Source: JAQBFJ01 sp032123435 (GTDB lineage: Bacteria; Verrucomicrobiota; Kiritimatiellia; UBA8416; JAQBFJ01). From it: 31,090 bases of DNA. The first letter of the stretch is position 1. The number at the start of each line of letters is the position of its first letter. The position numbers and the translations under genes were made by a program. The stretch covers positions 1-31,090 of the forward strand of contig JAQBFJ010000117.1 in assembly GCA_032123435.1 (NCBI GenBank), in the 5' to 3' direction. Shown one piece after another: positions 15,347 through 22,239 of this stretch. Below the pieces are notes generated by a model, which was not told where the DNA came from, searched no databases, and was given only the letters and a program-made list of their open reading frames with translations.

Positions 15347-16013
15347 TCTATGTCTTGAAGTCTTGAGACGAATGAAAAAGGAAGGCGTTCTCGACAAAAT
15401 ATTGCTCGTTGGAAGCTGGTGCGTTCCTCTTTATGAAGACTACTTCAAGAATAAGGGCTGTTTGCCTCCTCTTAGAACCCGCGACGTGGAATTTCTTTTT
15501 CCCCTTCCTTTTAATCTGGAAAGAAACACTGACCTTTTCGAATTACTCAAGGATCTAGGGTTTGTATTAGATTACAAAGGTGAACAAGGATATATTACCT
15601 TTCAGCATCCTGACTTGATTTTAGAGTTCCTCGTTCCTGCCCGAGGAAAAGAACCCGACAAACCTGTTCCCATCGATGCACTTAGCATCAATGCTCAAGC
15701 ACTAAGGTTCATGGATGCACTCGCCAGAAACCCCATTCAAATGTTATTTGACGATATTAAAGTCAACATACCACATCCTGTTGATTTTGCTTTGCATAAA
15801 CTACTCATTGCACATCGCCGAAAACAAAAAGAAAAAGCAGAAAAAGATAGAGGACAAGCCGTTGCGTTGTTAAGGGCGCTGAATGAATCTGCCGAGACTG
15901 AAACAGTTCGGGACGTTTTTCAGGCTATGCCTAAGTCATGGCGAAAAACTATCGAACAAGAACTGCTTGATTTAAAGGAAGAAAAAACGTTGGGTCTCAT
16001 AAAAGAAACCTAA
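15327..16013 (+). CDS. Nucleotidyltransferase-fold protein (GSU2403/NTP_transf_8-like)
   Basis: The GTG at 15327 has GAAAGG 8 bp upstream and gives 228 residues; a GTG at 15318 is also open but has no ribosome site. It overlaps the small upstream gene by 20 bp. The minimal nucleotidyltransferase signature is visible: LLVGSWCVPLY (Gly29-Ser30) and then PLRTRDVEFLFP with Asp53 and Glu55 as metal ligands. The strand ITFQHPDLILEFLVP could supply the third acid. The later part is helical, with KLLIAHRRKQKEKAEKDRGQAVALL. This matches the nucleotidyltransferase group often paired with a small regulator and resembling AbiEii-type toxins. The substrate is unknown; adding nucleotides to a tRNA or protein is a family-based guess. 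Confidence 0.75.
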   Translation: MEKQKYNLCLEVLRRMKKEGVLDKILLVGSWCVPLYEDYFKNKGCLPPLRTRDVEFLFPLPFNLERNTDLFELLKDLGFVLDYKGEQGYITFQHPDLILEFLVPARGKEPDKPVPIDALSINAQALRFMDALARNPIQMLFDDIKVNIPHPVDFALHKLLIAHRRKQKEKAEKDRGQAVALLRALNESAETETVRDVFQAMPKSWRKTIEQELLDLKEEKTLGLIKET

Positions 16014-16033
16014 GAAACCGAACAAGAAAATGT

Positions 16034-16064
16034 ATGGTATTTCCGCGTAGCCGCGAAAAACCAT
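16034..16064 (+). terminator. Hairpin after the nucleotidyltransferase gene
   Basis: The arms ATGGT...ACCAT and inner TTTCCGCG/CGCGAAA pair around a TAGC loop, forming a stem of about 12 bp beginning 20 bp after the stop codon. It is followed by GATTTTG, a weak T-run. It could end or attenuate the two-gene transcript, separating it from the 102-residue gene at 16098. Confidence 0.45.
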
Positions 16065-16097
16065 GATTTTGATCGTTGACTTACGAAAGATATAAGA

Positions 16098-16406
16098 ATG
16101 GCAAAAGATTTGACAATCTGGGTTGAGGCACGAAAACGATTTCACTTGTCGGATGCTCACGTTCAAATGGCAAGAGAACTCGGACTGAACCCGAGGAAAT
16201 TTGGGAGTTTGGCAAATCATCGGCAAGAGCCGTGGAAAGCTCCTCTGCCAGAATTTATTGAAGAGATATACTTCAAGAGATTCTGCAGGACACAACCGGA
16301 CAACGTTAGGTCAATCGAAATGGTGATTAAGGACAAAGAGAAAAAGAAGTTGCTTCGTCGAGAAGAAAAGAAGAAAGAAGCGGAAAGCCAACAAGAAAAT
16401 GCATGA
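16098..16406 (+). CDS. Conserved hypothetical 102-residue protein
   Basis: Reads MAKDLTIWVEARKRFHLSDA, then HVQMARELGLNPRKFGSLAN, then HRQEPWKAPLPEFIEEIYFK. It ends in a highly charged tail (KDKEKKKLLRREEKKKEAESQQE). I recognise this as a small conserved protein seen in many bacteria and usually left without a function. The first 65 residues are compact and helical (A-R-K-R-F-x-L-S-x-A-H-V-x-M-A-R-E-L-G-L-N-P-x-K-F-G). The tail is probably unstructured or a coiled coil. It lacks cysteines or obvious catalytic clusters. The ribosome site is weak. Its 3' end carries a copy of a sequence also found after the nucleotidyltransferase gene (16021-16045 and 16390-16414). Confidence 0.75.
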   Translation: MAKDLTIWVEARKRFHLSDAHVQMARELGLNPRKFGSLANHRQEPWKAPLPEFIEEIYFKRFCRTQPDNVRSIEMVIKDKEKKKLLRREEKKKEAESQQENA

Positions 16407-16430
16407 TATTTTCGAGCGTTCGATTTAAGA

Positions 16431-17279
16431 ATGAAATCAATCTCGAGACGACGATTCCTGAAATTGGCCGGATACACCGGGCTTGTCGGCCTTGTGGCCA
16501 GCTATCCCGTATTCGTCGAGCGTTACATTGTGCTCACAAACACGTACCGGATCCCGGTGCCTAACCTACCGCCGTCATTTTCCGGTTTCCGGATCGTCCA
16601 GCTTGCCGACCTTCACTACGGTTTACTGGTTCCGCTGCGTCTCATCAGAAGCGTGATCACCCGCGCCAACCGCCTCGCGCGCGATGTCATCCTGTGCACT
16701 GGCGACTACGTTCACGAGAAGCGATCCACCCAACAGATCGACACCGTCTGGCCGCTCATCGCCGAACTGAACGCTACATCTGGCGTGTTTTCTGTTCTTG
16801 GGAACCATGACCATTGGGCAGATACAAGTCGCTCTCAATACTGGCTCACTCAGACCGGGCAAGACTTGAGGCACAAGGCAACACGACTCGAGCGGGATGG
16901 CAGTTATCTCTGGCTCGTCGGAGCAGGCGATTTGTGGGAGGATCATCGAAAACTGGATGACCTGATGGAGAACATACCTGAATCGGAATGCAGGATCGTG
17001 CTTGCCCATAACCCGGACACGGCCGATACCGACTTTTCCTCGCGAGTTGACCTAATGATTTCCGGGCACACGCACGGCGGACAAGTGGATATTCCGTTTG
17101 TTGGGACGCCGATCCTCCCTGTCCGCAACAAAACTTACTCGAGTGGCCTGAAGACATCACCCAGGGGCACCAAAGTCTTCATATCAAGGGGGATCGGGTG
17201 GGCTGTGTATCCGGTCCGGTTCAACTGTTTTCCTGAGATTGCAGTGCTGGAACTTGTGCCTGCCGAAAGCAAAACATGA
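16431..17279 (+). CDS. Tat-type calcineurin-like metallophosphoesterase (YkuE/LpxG-like)
   Basis: A 282-residue dimetal phosphoesterase. The N-terminus has a twin-arginine motif (SRRRFLKLAG) followed by a hydrophobic stretch to about residue 28, so it is exported or membrane-anchored by Tat. The five family motifs are present: DLHYG (Asp60, His62), CTGDYVHE, GNHDHW, AHNPD and SGHTHGGQ. The segment RGIGWAVYPVRFNCFPEIAVLEL at the end is typical of YkuE-like proteins. Relatives include phosphodiesterases with lipid-linked substrates, including LpxG-type UDP-diacylglucosamine hydrolases, so an envelope-lipid role is possible but unproven. It starts 24 bp after the 102-residue gene in the same direction. 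Confidence 0.9.
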   Translation: MKSISRRRFLKLAGYTGLVGLVASYPVFVERYIVLTNTYRIPVPNLPPSFSGFRIVQLADLHYGLLVPLRLIRSVITRANRLARDVILCTGDYVHEKRSTQQIDTVWPLIAELNATSGVFSVLGNHDHWADTSRSQYWLTQTGQDLRHKATRLERDGSYLWLVGAGDLWEDHRKLDDLMENIPESECRIVLAHNPDTADTDFSSRVDLMISGHTHGGQVDIPFVGTPILPVRNKTYSSGLKTSPRGTKVFISRGIGWAVYPVRFNCFPEIAVLELVPAESKT

Positions 17280-17719
17280 AGGATTCGAACAAGATGAATG
17301 CACGCTATCGTCGCTGGCGTGCCGAAGCGTGATTCACGGCATGACCATCAGAACATTAAACCCCTAAACCTCAAGACGGGGGTGCTACCTTTATGTGGGG
17401 TGTCTTCACTAATTAAAAGGCTATAGAACCCGTTAGGTGCCTCGTAACCGATAATTGTTCTACCTTGGCGGAAACCGAAGCCGTTTCTGGTGTAACATGG
17501 ACGCAAATCTGACCTGTCGGAGATTCGTGCTCTGATCCACTAACCTAGCCGAAGAAAGGACTGCTACCTTTATGCTACCACTTCACGCCTCCATTTGGAG
17601 GGAACTGCAAAAGCACGGAGAGGCAAGAAAGAGTAAGCCCCGAAAACGAGGCATGCTCGGAAAGCCCATGATATATAGGCAAAAATGCTGATTAACACCG
17701 CAAAACCAACGATGGAAAA
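17280..17719. other. Intergenic stretch before tRNA-Arg with repeated TGCTACCTTTATG
   Basis: No gene is recognisable in these 440 bases. The 13-mer TGCTACCTTTATG occurs twice in direct orientation, at 17383-17395 and 17562-17574, the second followed at once by another TGCTACC. Because this stretch adjoins the 3' end of a tRNA gene, the favoured target of integrases, it could be the scar of an old integrative element. I could not read an integrase fragment, and saw no duplicated tRNA 3' end further left. Confidence 0.4.
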
Positions 17720-17796
<77 letters not shown>

Positions 17797-17814
17797 ACAT
17801 GTAAGATGAATTCT

Positions 17815-17843
17815 GATATACAAAACGCATGAAGAATTAGCAA
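17815..17843 (-). promoter_or_regulatory. Probable promoter of tRNA-Arg
   Basis: On the minus strand TTGCTA (complement of 17838-17843) and TATATC (complement of 17815-17820) are separated by 17 bp. The -10 box ends 18 bp before the first tRNA base. This is a reasonable sigma-70-type match in the expected place. Confidence 0.5.
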
Positions 17844-17915
17844 GAGTATTGTGCTTTCCAGGAAGCGAGACGATGGAGCCGAAGTTGCTATATTGCAGAG
17901 GGTTCAGCAGTTTTT

Positions 17916-18416
17916 TCACTCAGGCCTGTTTTTGTTTTTTATCCGTTCCTGTGCTTCCTTTTTTAATTTATCGACAAACGCGTCCGCTCGTTCCTTTTGT
18001 TCCTTTAATTTTTTATCCTTTTCCGTAAAATGCCGTTGACCGCGCATATCGGTTTCTTTCAGATTTTTCAACCAGCCTGCTAACTGCCTCGCTATGGATT
18101 CTGCAATATCCATGATCTCTGTAATTTTTGATTTATGACCCTCAAATTCTTTCATTTTCATAATGACATGGCAGATAGAGCGAACTTCACCTACGGAACC
18201 ACGCGCATAGTAAAGGAACGTGATCAATTCGGGTATTGTGCCGCGTTCAAAGCCTTCGGCGATGTTATTGGGAACAGAAAGCGCGGCACGCTGGAGTTGA
18301 TTGGCGATATCGCCTTTGTAACGAAACGACTGATGAGCGGTGACGGAAAACACCTTAACGGTCATGTCTATTCCGGCTTGCCACACAGGAACGTCCTCGA
18401 ACCGATCGTATTTCAT
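17916..18416 (-). CDS. Four-helix bundle protein of the 23S rRNA intervening-sequence (IVP/S23) family, with extended tail
   Basis: A 166-residue protein. The first 120 or so residues match the four-helix bundle family originally found in 23S rRNA intervening sequences: FEDVPVWQAGIDMTVKVFSVT, FRYKGDIANQLQRAALSVPNNIAEGFERGT, ELITFLYYARGSVGEVRSICHVI, and a last helix ending IARQLAGWLKNL. The A-x-S-(V/I)-P-x-N-I-A-E-G-F motif is diagnostic. After that comes about 45 residues of charged tail (RHFTEKDKKLKEQKERADAFVDKLKKEAQERIKNKNR), which is not part of the usual 115-125-residue protein. No rRNA is nearby. A strong AAAGGAAG ribosome site precedes the ATG, and an A/T-rich inverted repeat lies just upstream. 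The cellular role of the family is not settled. Confidence 0.88.
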   Translation of the reverse strand: MKYDRFEDVPVWQAGIDMTVKVFSVTAHQSFRYKGDIANQLQRAALSVPNNIAEGFERGTIPELITFLYYARGSVGEVRSICHVIMKMKEFEGHKSKITEIMDIAESIARQLAGWLKNLKETDMRGQRHFTEKDKKLKEQKERADAFVDKLKKEAQERIKNKNRPE

Positions 18417-18458
18417 GTTCTTCCTTTCTTAAGGGAGTTGATCACAGATCATGGATCA

Positions 18459-18559
18459 CAAATTACAGATTACAGATTACAAATTACAAATTTATGCAAT
18501 CTGCAATCTCTCATCTGCAATCTCTCATCTGTGATTTGTAATCTGTGATCTGTAATTTG
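18459..18559. repeat. Inverted repeat of CAAATTACAGATTACAG-type words
   Basis: The 33-base arm at 18459-18491 and the reverse complement of 18527-18559 match at 30 of 33 positions. The 35-base loop holds a 14-bp tandem duplication (TGCAATCTCTCATC twice). Each arm is itself built from short variants of ATTACAGATTACAAATTAC. Related words appear again upstream of the LptF/LptG gene (18866-18916). It could form a long hairpin in RNA from either strand. Confidence 0.75.
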
Positions 18560-18583
18560 CAACCTGCCATTTGCGAAACCAGC

Positions 18584-18823
18584 TCAGGATGAAAATGGAC
18601 AAGCGTCAGGCGAACATGTGCCGGACGCACATTCCGCGCCGCCGGACGGACAACTATCGCAATGCGGAACTGAACCATGCGAGGCAACCGCGAATGTTGA
18701 AAAGATTTTTACAGGGCCAGACGCGCCGCATTTCGGACATTTAACGGGCTGATCCGATTTACTGCGGATCAGTACTTCAAATTGATCCCCACATTTTTTA
18801 CAGTTGTATTCGTAAATAGGCAT
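18584..18823 (-). CDS. FmdB-family zinc ribbon protein
   Basis: A 79-residue protein with the standard opening MPIYEYNCKKCGDQFEVLIRS and a treble-clef/zinc ribbon made by C8-x2-C11 and a CPKCGASGPVKI pair at about 29-32. This is the small regulatory-protein domain called FmdB/CxxC_CXXC_SSSS. The C-terminus is unusually rich in cysteine (HCDSCPSGGAECASGTCSPDACPFSS, six cysteines), which may hold a second metal or be redox-active. No partner gene is adjacent in operon fashion; it is divergent from the LptF/LptG permease. Function is unknown for most members. Confidence 0.9.
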   Translation of the reverse strand: MPIYEYNCKKCGDQFEVLIRSKSDQPVKCPKCGASGPVKIFSTFAVASHGSVPHCDSCPSGGAECASGTCSPDACPFSS

Positions 18824-18949
18824 GAAACACCAATTGAAAATACTACATTGACTTCATCCGGAACGCAATCCGCAATCTCTGATCCTCCATTTGCGGTCTG
18901 TAATTTGTAATTGGATTTCAAGGATCAATTCGCTATGCTTTGATCCGCT

Positions 18950-20062
18950 ATGAAATTGGTGGATAAATATCTCCTTAAAGAACATCTTATTACTCTAGTC
19001 TACTGTATTGCCGCTTTCACCATGATGTTCGTCGTTTCGGATCTCTTTGCTCATTTTTCCAGATTCATTGAATTCAAAACACCTCTGCATCTTGCTGTTA
19101 AATATTATTTGTGTTTTTTCATATCCATAATGGAATATCTCTTGCCGGCATCTCTCATGCTGGCAACGATCTACACGCTGTGGCAGATGACCAGAAACAA
19201 TGAATTGACTGCCATGCAGGCAAGTGGCATCAACCTGTACAGGATTGTTTTGCCGATTCTGGTCGTAGGCCTTGTCTTCACCTTGATCAGCGCCGTAGTT
19301 AAGGAAACCATTTCTCCAAGAACAACCATGTGGGCCGAGGATTTTGACAATAACAAATTCCAGAAAGTTAATGAGAAGATCTGCCACAATCAGGCGTATT
19401 ATAATGTCAAGACGCACAGATTATGGCTGATTGAAGAGTTCGATTTATATCACCCGTATCGATTTATAAACGTGAAAGTAACTGAGGAACGGGAAGATGG
19501 AACCAGGCTACGCGAGTTTTTTGCCGGAAAAGCGGAATGGCTGGACAAGCAGTGGTGGTTTTACGATCCGGAAGTACAGGAATATGATGTCTATGATCAT
19601 CCGGTAGGCAGACAAAAACACATGCAGGAAGGTTCAAACATAGTAAAAGAAATGGAATTCCTGACCGAAACACCATTCGAATTCGTCAATGAGGTAAAAA
19701 TCCAGAACCCTGAATTTCTGTCGGCGTTGGAAATGATAAATTATATCAAAACACATGAAAATCTTTCAAAGGCGGTTGTCACTGAAAAAAAAGTGGACCT
19801 TCATTTACGCTTTGCCATGCCGTGGGCGTGTCTTATAATGTGTCTGTTCGGCATACCGGCAGGTGCCGCGGGCGGCACAAGACGAGCGGCTTTTACCGGT
19901 GTATTTACGGCAATTATACTGCTGTTTGGCTTTTATGCCTTTATTCAGGTCGGGGTTTTCCTGGCCAAAAGACAGGTAATAGCCCCATGGCTGGGAGCAT
20001 GGCTGTCAAATATAGTCTTTTTGATAACCGGAATGGTAATGTTGAAAAAAATGAGGCATTAA
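18950..20062 (+). CDS. lptG: LptF/LptG family LPS export permease
   Basis: A 370-residue inner-membrane permease of the YjgP/YjgQ family that works with LptB to pull LPS out of the inner membrane. The opening MKLVDKYLLKEHLITLVYCIAAFTMMFVVSDLFAHFSRF is typical. Two N-terminal helices, then LLPASLMLATIYTLWQMTRNNELTAMQASGINLYRI with the conserved coupling region, come before a large periplasmic beta-jellyroll-like domain (about 125-280). The last helices are at about 290-365. The length equals that of E. coli LptF or LptG. Which of the two it is cannot be decided alone; the symbol is tentative. It is distant from lptCAB at 1610-3382. A possible promoter is TTGGAT-17-TATGCT just upstream; no ribosome site is visible. 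Confidence 0.88.
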   Translation: MKLVDKYLLKEHLITLVYCIAAFTMMFVVSDLFAHFSRFIEFKTPLHLAVKYYLCFFISIMEYLLPASLMLATIYTLWQMTRNNELTAMQASGINLYRIVLPILVVGLVFTLISAVVKETISPRTTMWAEDFDNNKFQKVNEKICHNQAYYNVKTHRLWLIEEFDLYHPYRFINVKVTEEREDGTRLREFFAGKAEWLDKQWWFYDPEVQEYDVYDHPVGRQKHMQEGSNIVKEMEFLTETPFEFVNEVKIQNPEFLSALEMINYIKTHENLSKAVVTEKKVDLHLRFAMPWACLIMCLFGIPAGAAGGTRRAAFTGVFTAIILLFGFYAFIQVGVFLAKRQVIAPWLGAWLSNIVFLITGMVMLKKMRH

Positions 20063-20153
20063 TTTTATTATTGTGTTAGATTCGTTTGAAACTCTGACGA
20101 GTTTTTGAACAAAGTGATGGACCAAATCTCAAGTTCAGCAAAGGGAGGAAGCA

Positions 20154-21245
20154 ATGTCGATAATTCATGAACTCTTAGCCAAGGCAGTTTCAGTTGACGC
20201 GTCGGATGTTCACATCAAACCGGATCAAGTGCCCTTTTTTCGGATACACGGCCAGCTTTCGGAAAGCGGCTTTGATGTGATTCCCCCCGACTACATGAAT
20301 GAAATTACGGATGACATTCTACCCGAGCATCTTAAAGAATCTTTCAAAAGAACACATGAATCGGATTTTTCTCATCATGAAGAAGGCGTCGGCAGGTTCC
20401 GCGTCGATATATACGCATCCCAGAATGTCCCCACTATCGCGATGAGATTTGTTAAAACCGCAATACCAACCTTTGAACAACTCCGAATTCCAATTCATTT
20501 AAAAAGTCTGGCCAACGTTGAACGCGGTATTATCCTGCTGTCAGGAACGACCGGAAGCGGAAAATCAACCACATTGGCGGCGATCCTGGGAGAGATAAAC
20601 CGGACTATTAAGCGTCGTATAATCACAGTGGAAGACCCTATTGAATATATGTTCGAGGATGATCAGTCCGTAATAACTCAGCGTGAAGTAGGGCTTGACA
20701 CACTTTCTTTTTCGAGCGCGCTGAAACATCTTATGCGTCAGGATCCCGATGTCATTCTTATTGGTGAAATGCGTGACGATATAAGTATAAAAACGTCACT
20801 ATTGGCCTCGGAGACAGGACATCTGGTACTGTCAACTCTGCATGCCGGCACCGCGGATCTTGCAATCCCCAGAATGCTTGATGTTTTCCCGGCTGAAGAA
20901 CAGGATCAGATCCGGCTCGGGCTTGCGGCTAACTTGCACGCTATAATATGTCAGCGCCTGATGACGGATGTTCACGGAGAAGCCTTACCGGCTGTAGAAA
21001 TTATGATTAATACTCCCACCGTGCGTAAGCTTCTTGAAAAGAACATGATTTCAACATTAAGCGCCGCCGTTGAAACGGGGAATGACGAAGGCATGCAGAC
21101 ATTCAACCAATCGATATATCACTTTATCAAGAATGGAAGTATTTCCGAGAAGGAAGGCATGCGGTTCGCCACCAATCCGGAATCTCTCAAAATGAATCTG
21201 CAGGGAATCTTCCTCGACGAAGGAAGACGCATCCTGGCAACATAG
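20154..21245 (+). CDS. pilT: PilT-family type IV pilus retraction ATPase
   Basis: A 363-residue cytoplasmic hexameric ATPase of the PilT/PilU group, used for pilus retraction and twitching motility. The N-terminal domain covers about 1-110 (SDVHIKPDQVPFFRIHGQL and GVGRFRVDIYASQ). Walker A GTTGSGKS is at 131-138, the Asp box is RIITVEDPIEYMF (155-167), the Walker B region is DPDVILIGEMRD (197-208), and the His box is TGHLVLSTLHAGTA (221-234). The characteristic end of the core, LANLHAIICQRLM, is present; the PilT C-terminal AIRNLIR motif is not, so it may be closer to PilU. A strong AAGGGAGGAAG ribosome site supports the start. No other pilus genes are in the window. Confidence 0.93.
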   Translation: MSIIHELLAKAVSVDASDVHIKPDQVPFFRIHGQLSESGFDVIPPDYMNEITDDILPEHLKESFKRTHESDFSHHEEGVGRFRVDIYASQNVPTIAMRFVKTAIPTFEQLRIPIHLKSLANVERGIILLSGTTGSGKSTTLAAILGEINRTIKRRIITVEDPIEYMFEDDQSVITQREVGLDTLSFSSALKHLMRQDPDVILIGEMRDDISIKTSLLASETGHLVLSTLHAGTADLAIPRMLDVFPAEEQDQIRLGLAANLHAIICQRLMTDVHGEALPAVEIMINTPTVRKLLEKNMISTLSAAVETGNDEGMQTFNQSIYHFIKNGSISEKEGMRFATNPESLKMNLQGIFLDEGRRILAT

Positions 21246-21280
21246 CCGGGGCCAGACATATACGCGAGAGGCGCAACATA

Positions 21281-22180
21281 GTGGCACGGCACAAGACAAA
21301 AATAAGATATTTGATCGAGTACGCGTGTCTGAAAATCACTTTGCGTTTATTTGACTTCATGTCCCTCGCGAGCGCAACACGAACGGCAGAGCGCCTGGCC
21401 GATCTATGGTATATCCTCCACACAAGCAGGAGCCGCATCGCACGAAAAAACATACGGCAGAGCGGAATCGCGAATAATGAAGAAGAAGCCGCAAGAATCG
21501 CCAGGGCATCCTTCAGGCATTTCGCGGTTCTGCTTGTTGAGACTCTGAAATCTGCGTCATTCCTGACTGAGAATACATGGCGGGAAAGAACCGAACTGGC
21601 AATTTCTCCTGAAACAACAGCACTCCTGAAAGATCCCAAACGCGGCGTAATACTCATATCAGGACATATAGGCAGTTGGGAAATAGCGGCTCAACTGCTG
21701 TCTTACTTCAAGCCCATCTCCGCGATAGCGCGTGGATTAAACAATCCTTACGCGGACAAGCTAATGAATGAAAAGCGAACGCACGAACAGCTCTCCTTTA
21801 TATCCAAATATGACAATGCCATGAGCCGCGCCAAATCTGTCATCAAAAGCGGGCACATGCTTGCTATTATCTCCGATCAGCATGCCAGAAAAGGCGGAAT
21901 AATGATCGATTTTTTTGGGAAACCGGCGTCCACCTACCCTACCGCGGCACTCCTGCATCTGGCGACCGGTGCTCCTTTATGTTTTGTTCATTGCATACGT
22001 ACAGGGCCCGGCTCCTACAGACTGACTGTTCTTGATCCGATAACACATAAACGTTCCGGCAATAATGAGAGCGATATTACGACTATTCTGGGCAAAATAA
22101 ATCATGAACTTGAAGAAATTATTCGTAAATACCCCGAACAGTATCTTTGGGGTCATCGCAGATGGCGTGTACAATCTTGA
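21281..22180 (+). CDS. lpxL: LpxL/HtrB-family lysophospholipid (lipid A) acyltransferase
   Basis: A 299-residue membrane-associated acyltransferase that adds a secondary acyl chain to lipid A. The start is a GTG at 21281 behind GAGAGGCG. The catalytic H-x4-E motif is SGHIGSWEIA (His129, Glu134). Other family landmarks are ARGLNNPYADKLMNEKR, ISDQHARKGGIMIDFFGKPAST, and the C-terminal EQYLWGHRRWR. A hydrophobic segment near 16-33 fits a membrane anchor. The downstream gene begins 59 bp later in the same direction. Together with kdsA/B, the heptose kinase, lptABC and LptF/LptG it covers much of lipid A-core assembly in this window. The chain-length specificity cannot be read. Confidence 0.9.
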   Translation: MARHKTKIRYLIEYACLKITLRLFDFMSLASATRTAERLADLWYILHTSRSRIARKNIRQSGIANNEEEAARIARASFRHFAVLLVETLKSASFLTENTWRERTELAISPETTALLKDPKRGVILISGHIGSWEIAAQLLSYFKPISAIARGLNNPYADKLMNEKRTHEQLSFISKYDNAMSRAKSVIKSGHMLAIISDQHARKGGIMIDFFGKPASTYPTAALLHLATGAPLCFVHCIRTGPGSYRLTVLDPITHKRSGNNESDITTILGKINHELEEIIRKYPEQYLWGHRRWRVQS

Positions 22181-22239
22181 CTTATTCGCCCCATAAAAGT
22201 TAACGTGGACTGTTTTAACAGAAAAAATAGATTCTTTTT

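Noticed and set aside
14816..17440. Integron gene cassettes with attC sites
   Set aside because: Single genes in one direction with structured spacers suggested it, and GTTRRRY-like words occur at 13274 and 17434, but no spacer has a matching RYYYAAC partner at the right distance with a palindrome between.
18459..18559. CRISPR array
   Set aside because: The repeats are 7-14-bp tandem words and one inverted repeat, with no evenly spaced identical repeats and unique spacers; no cas genes are present.
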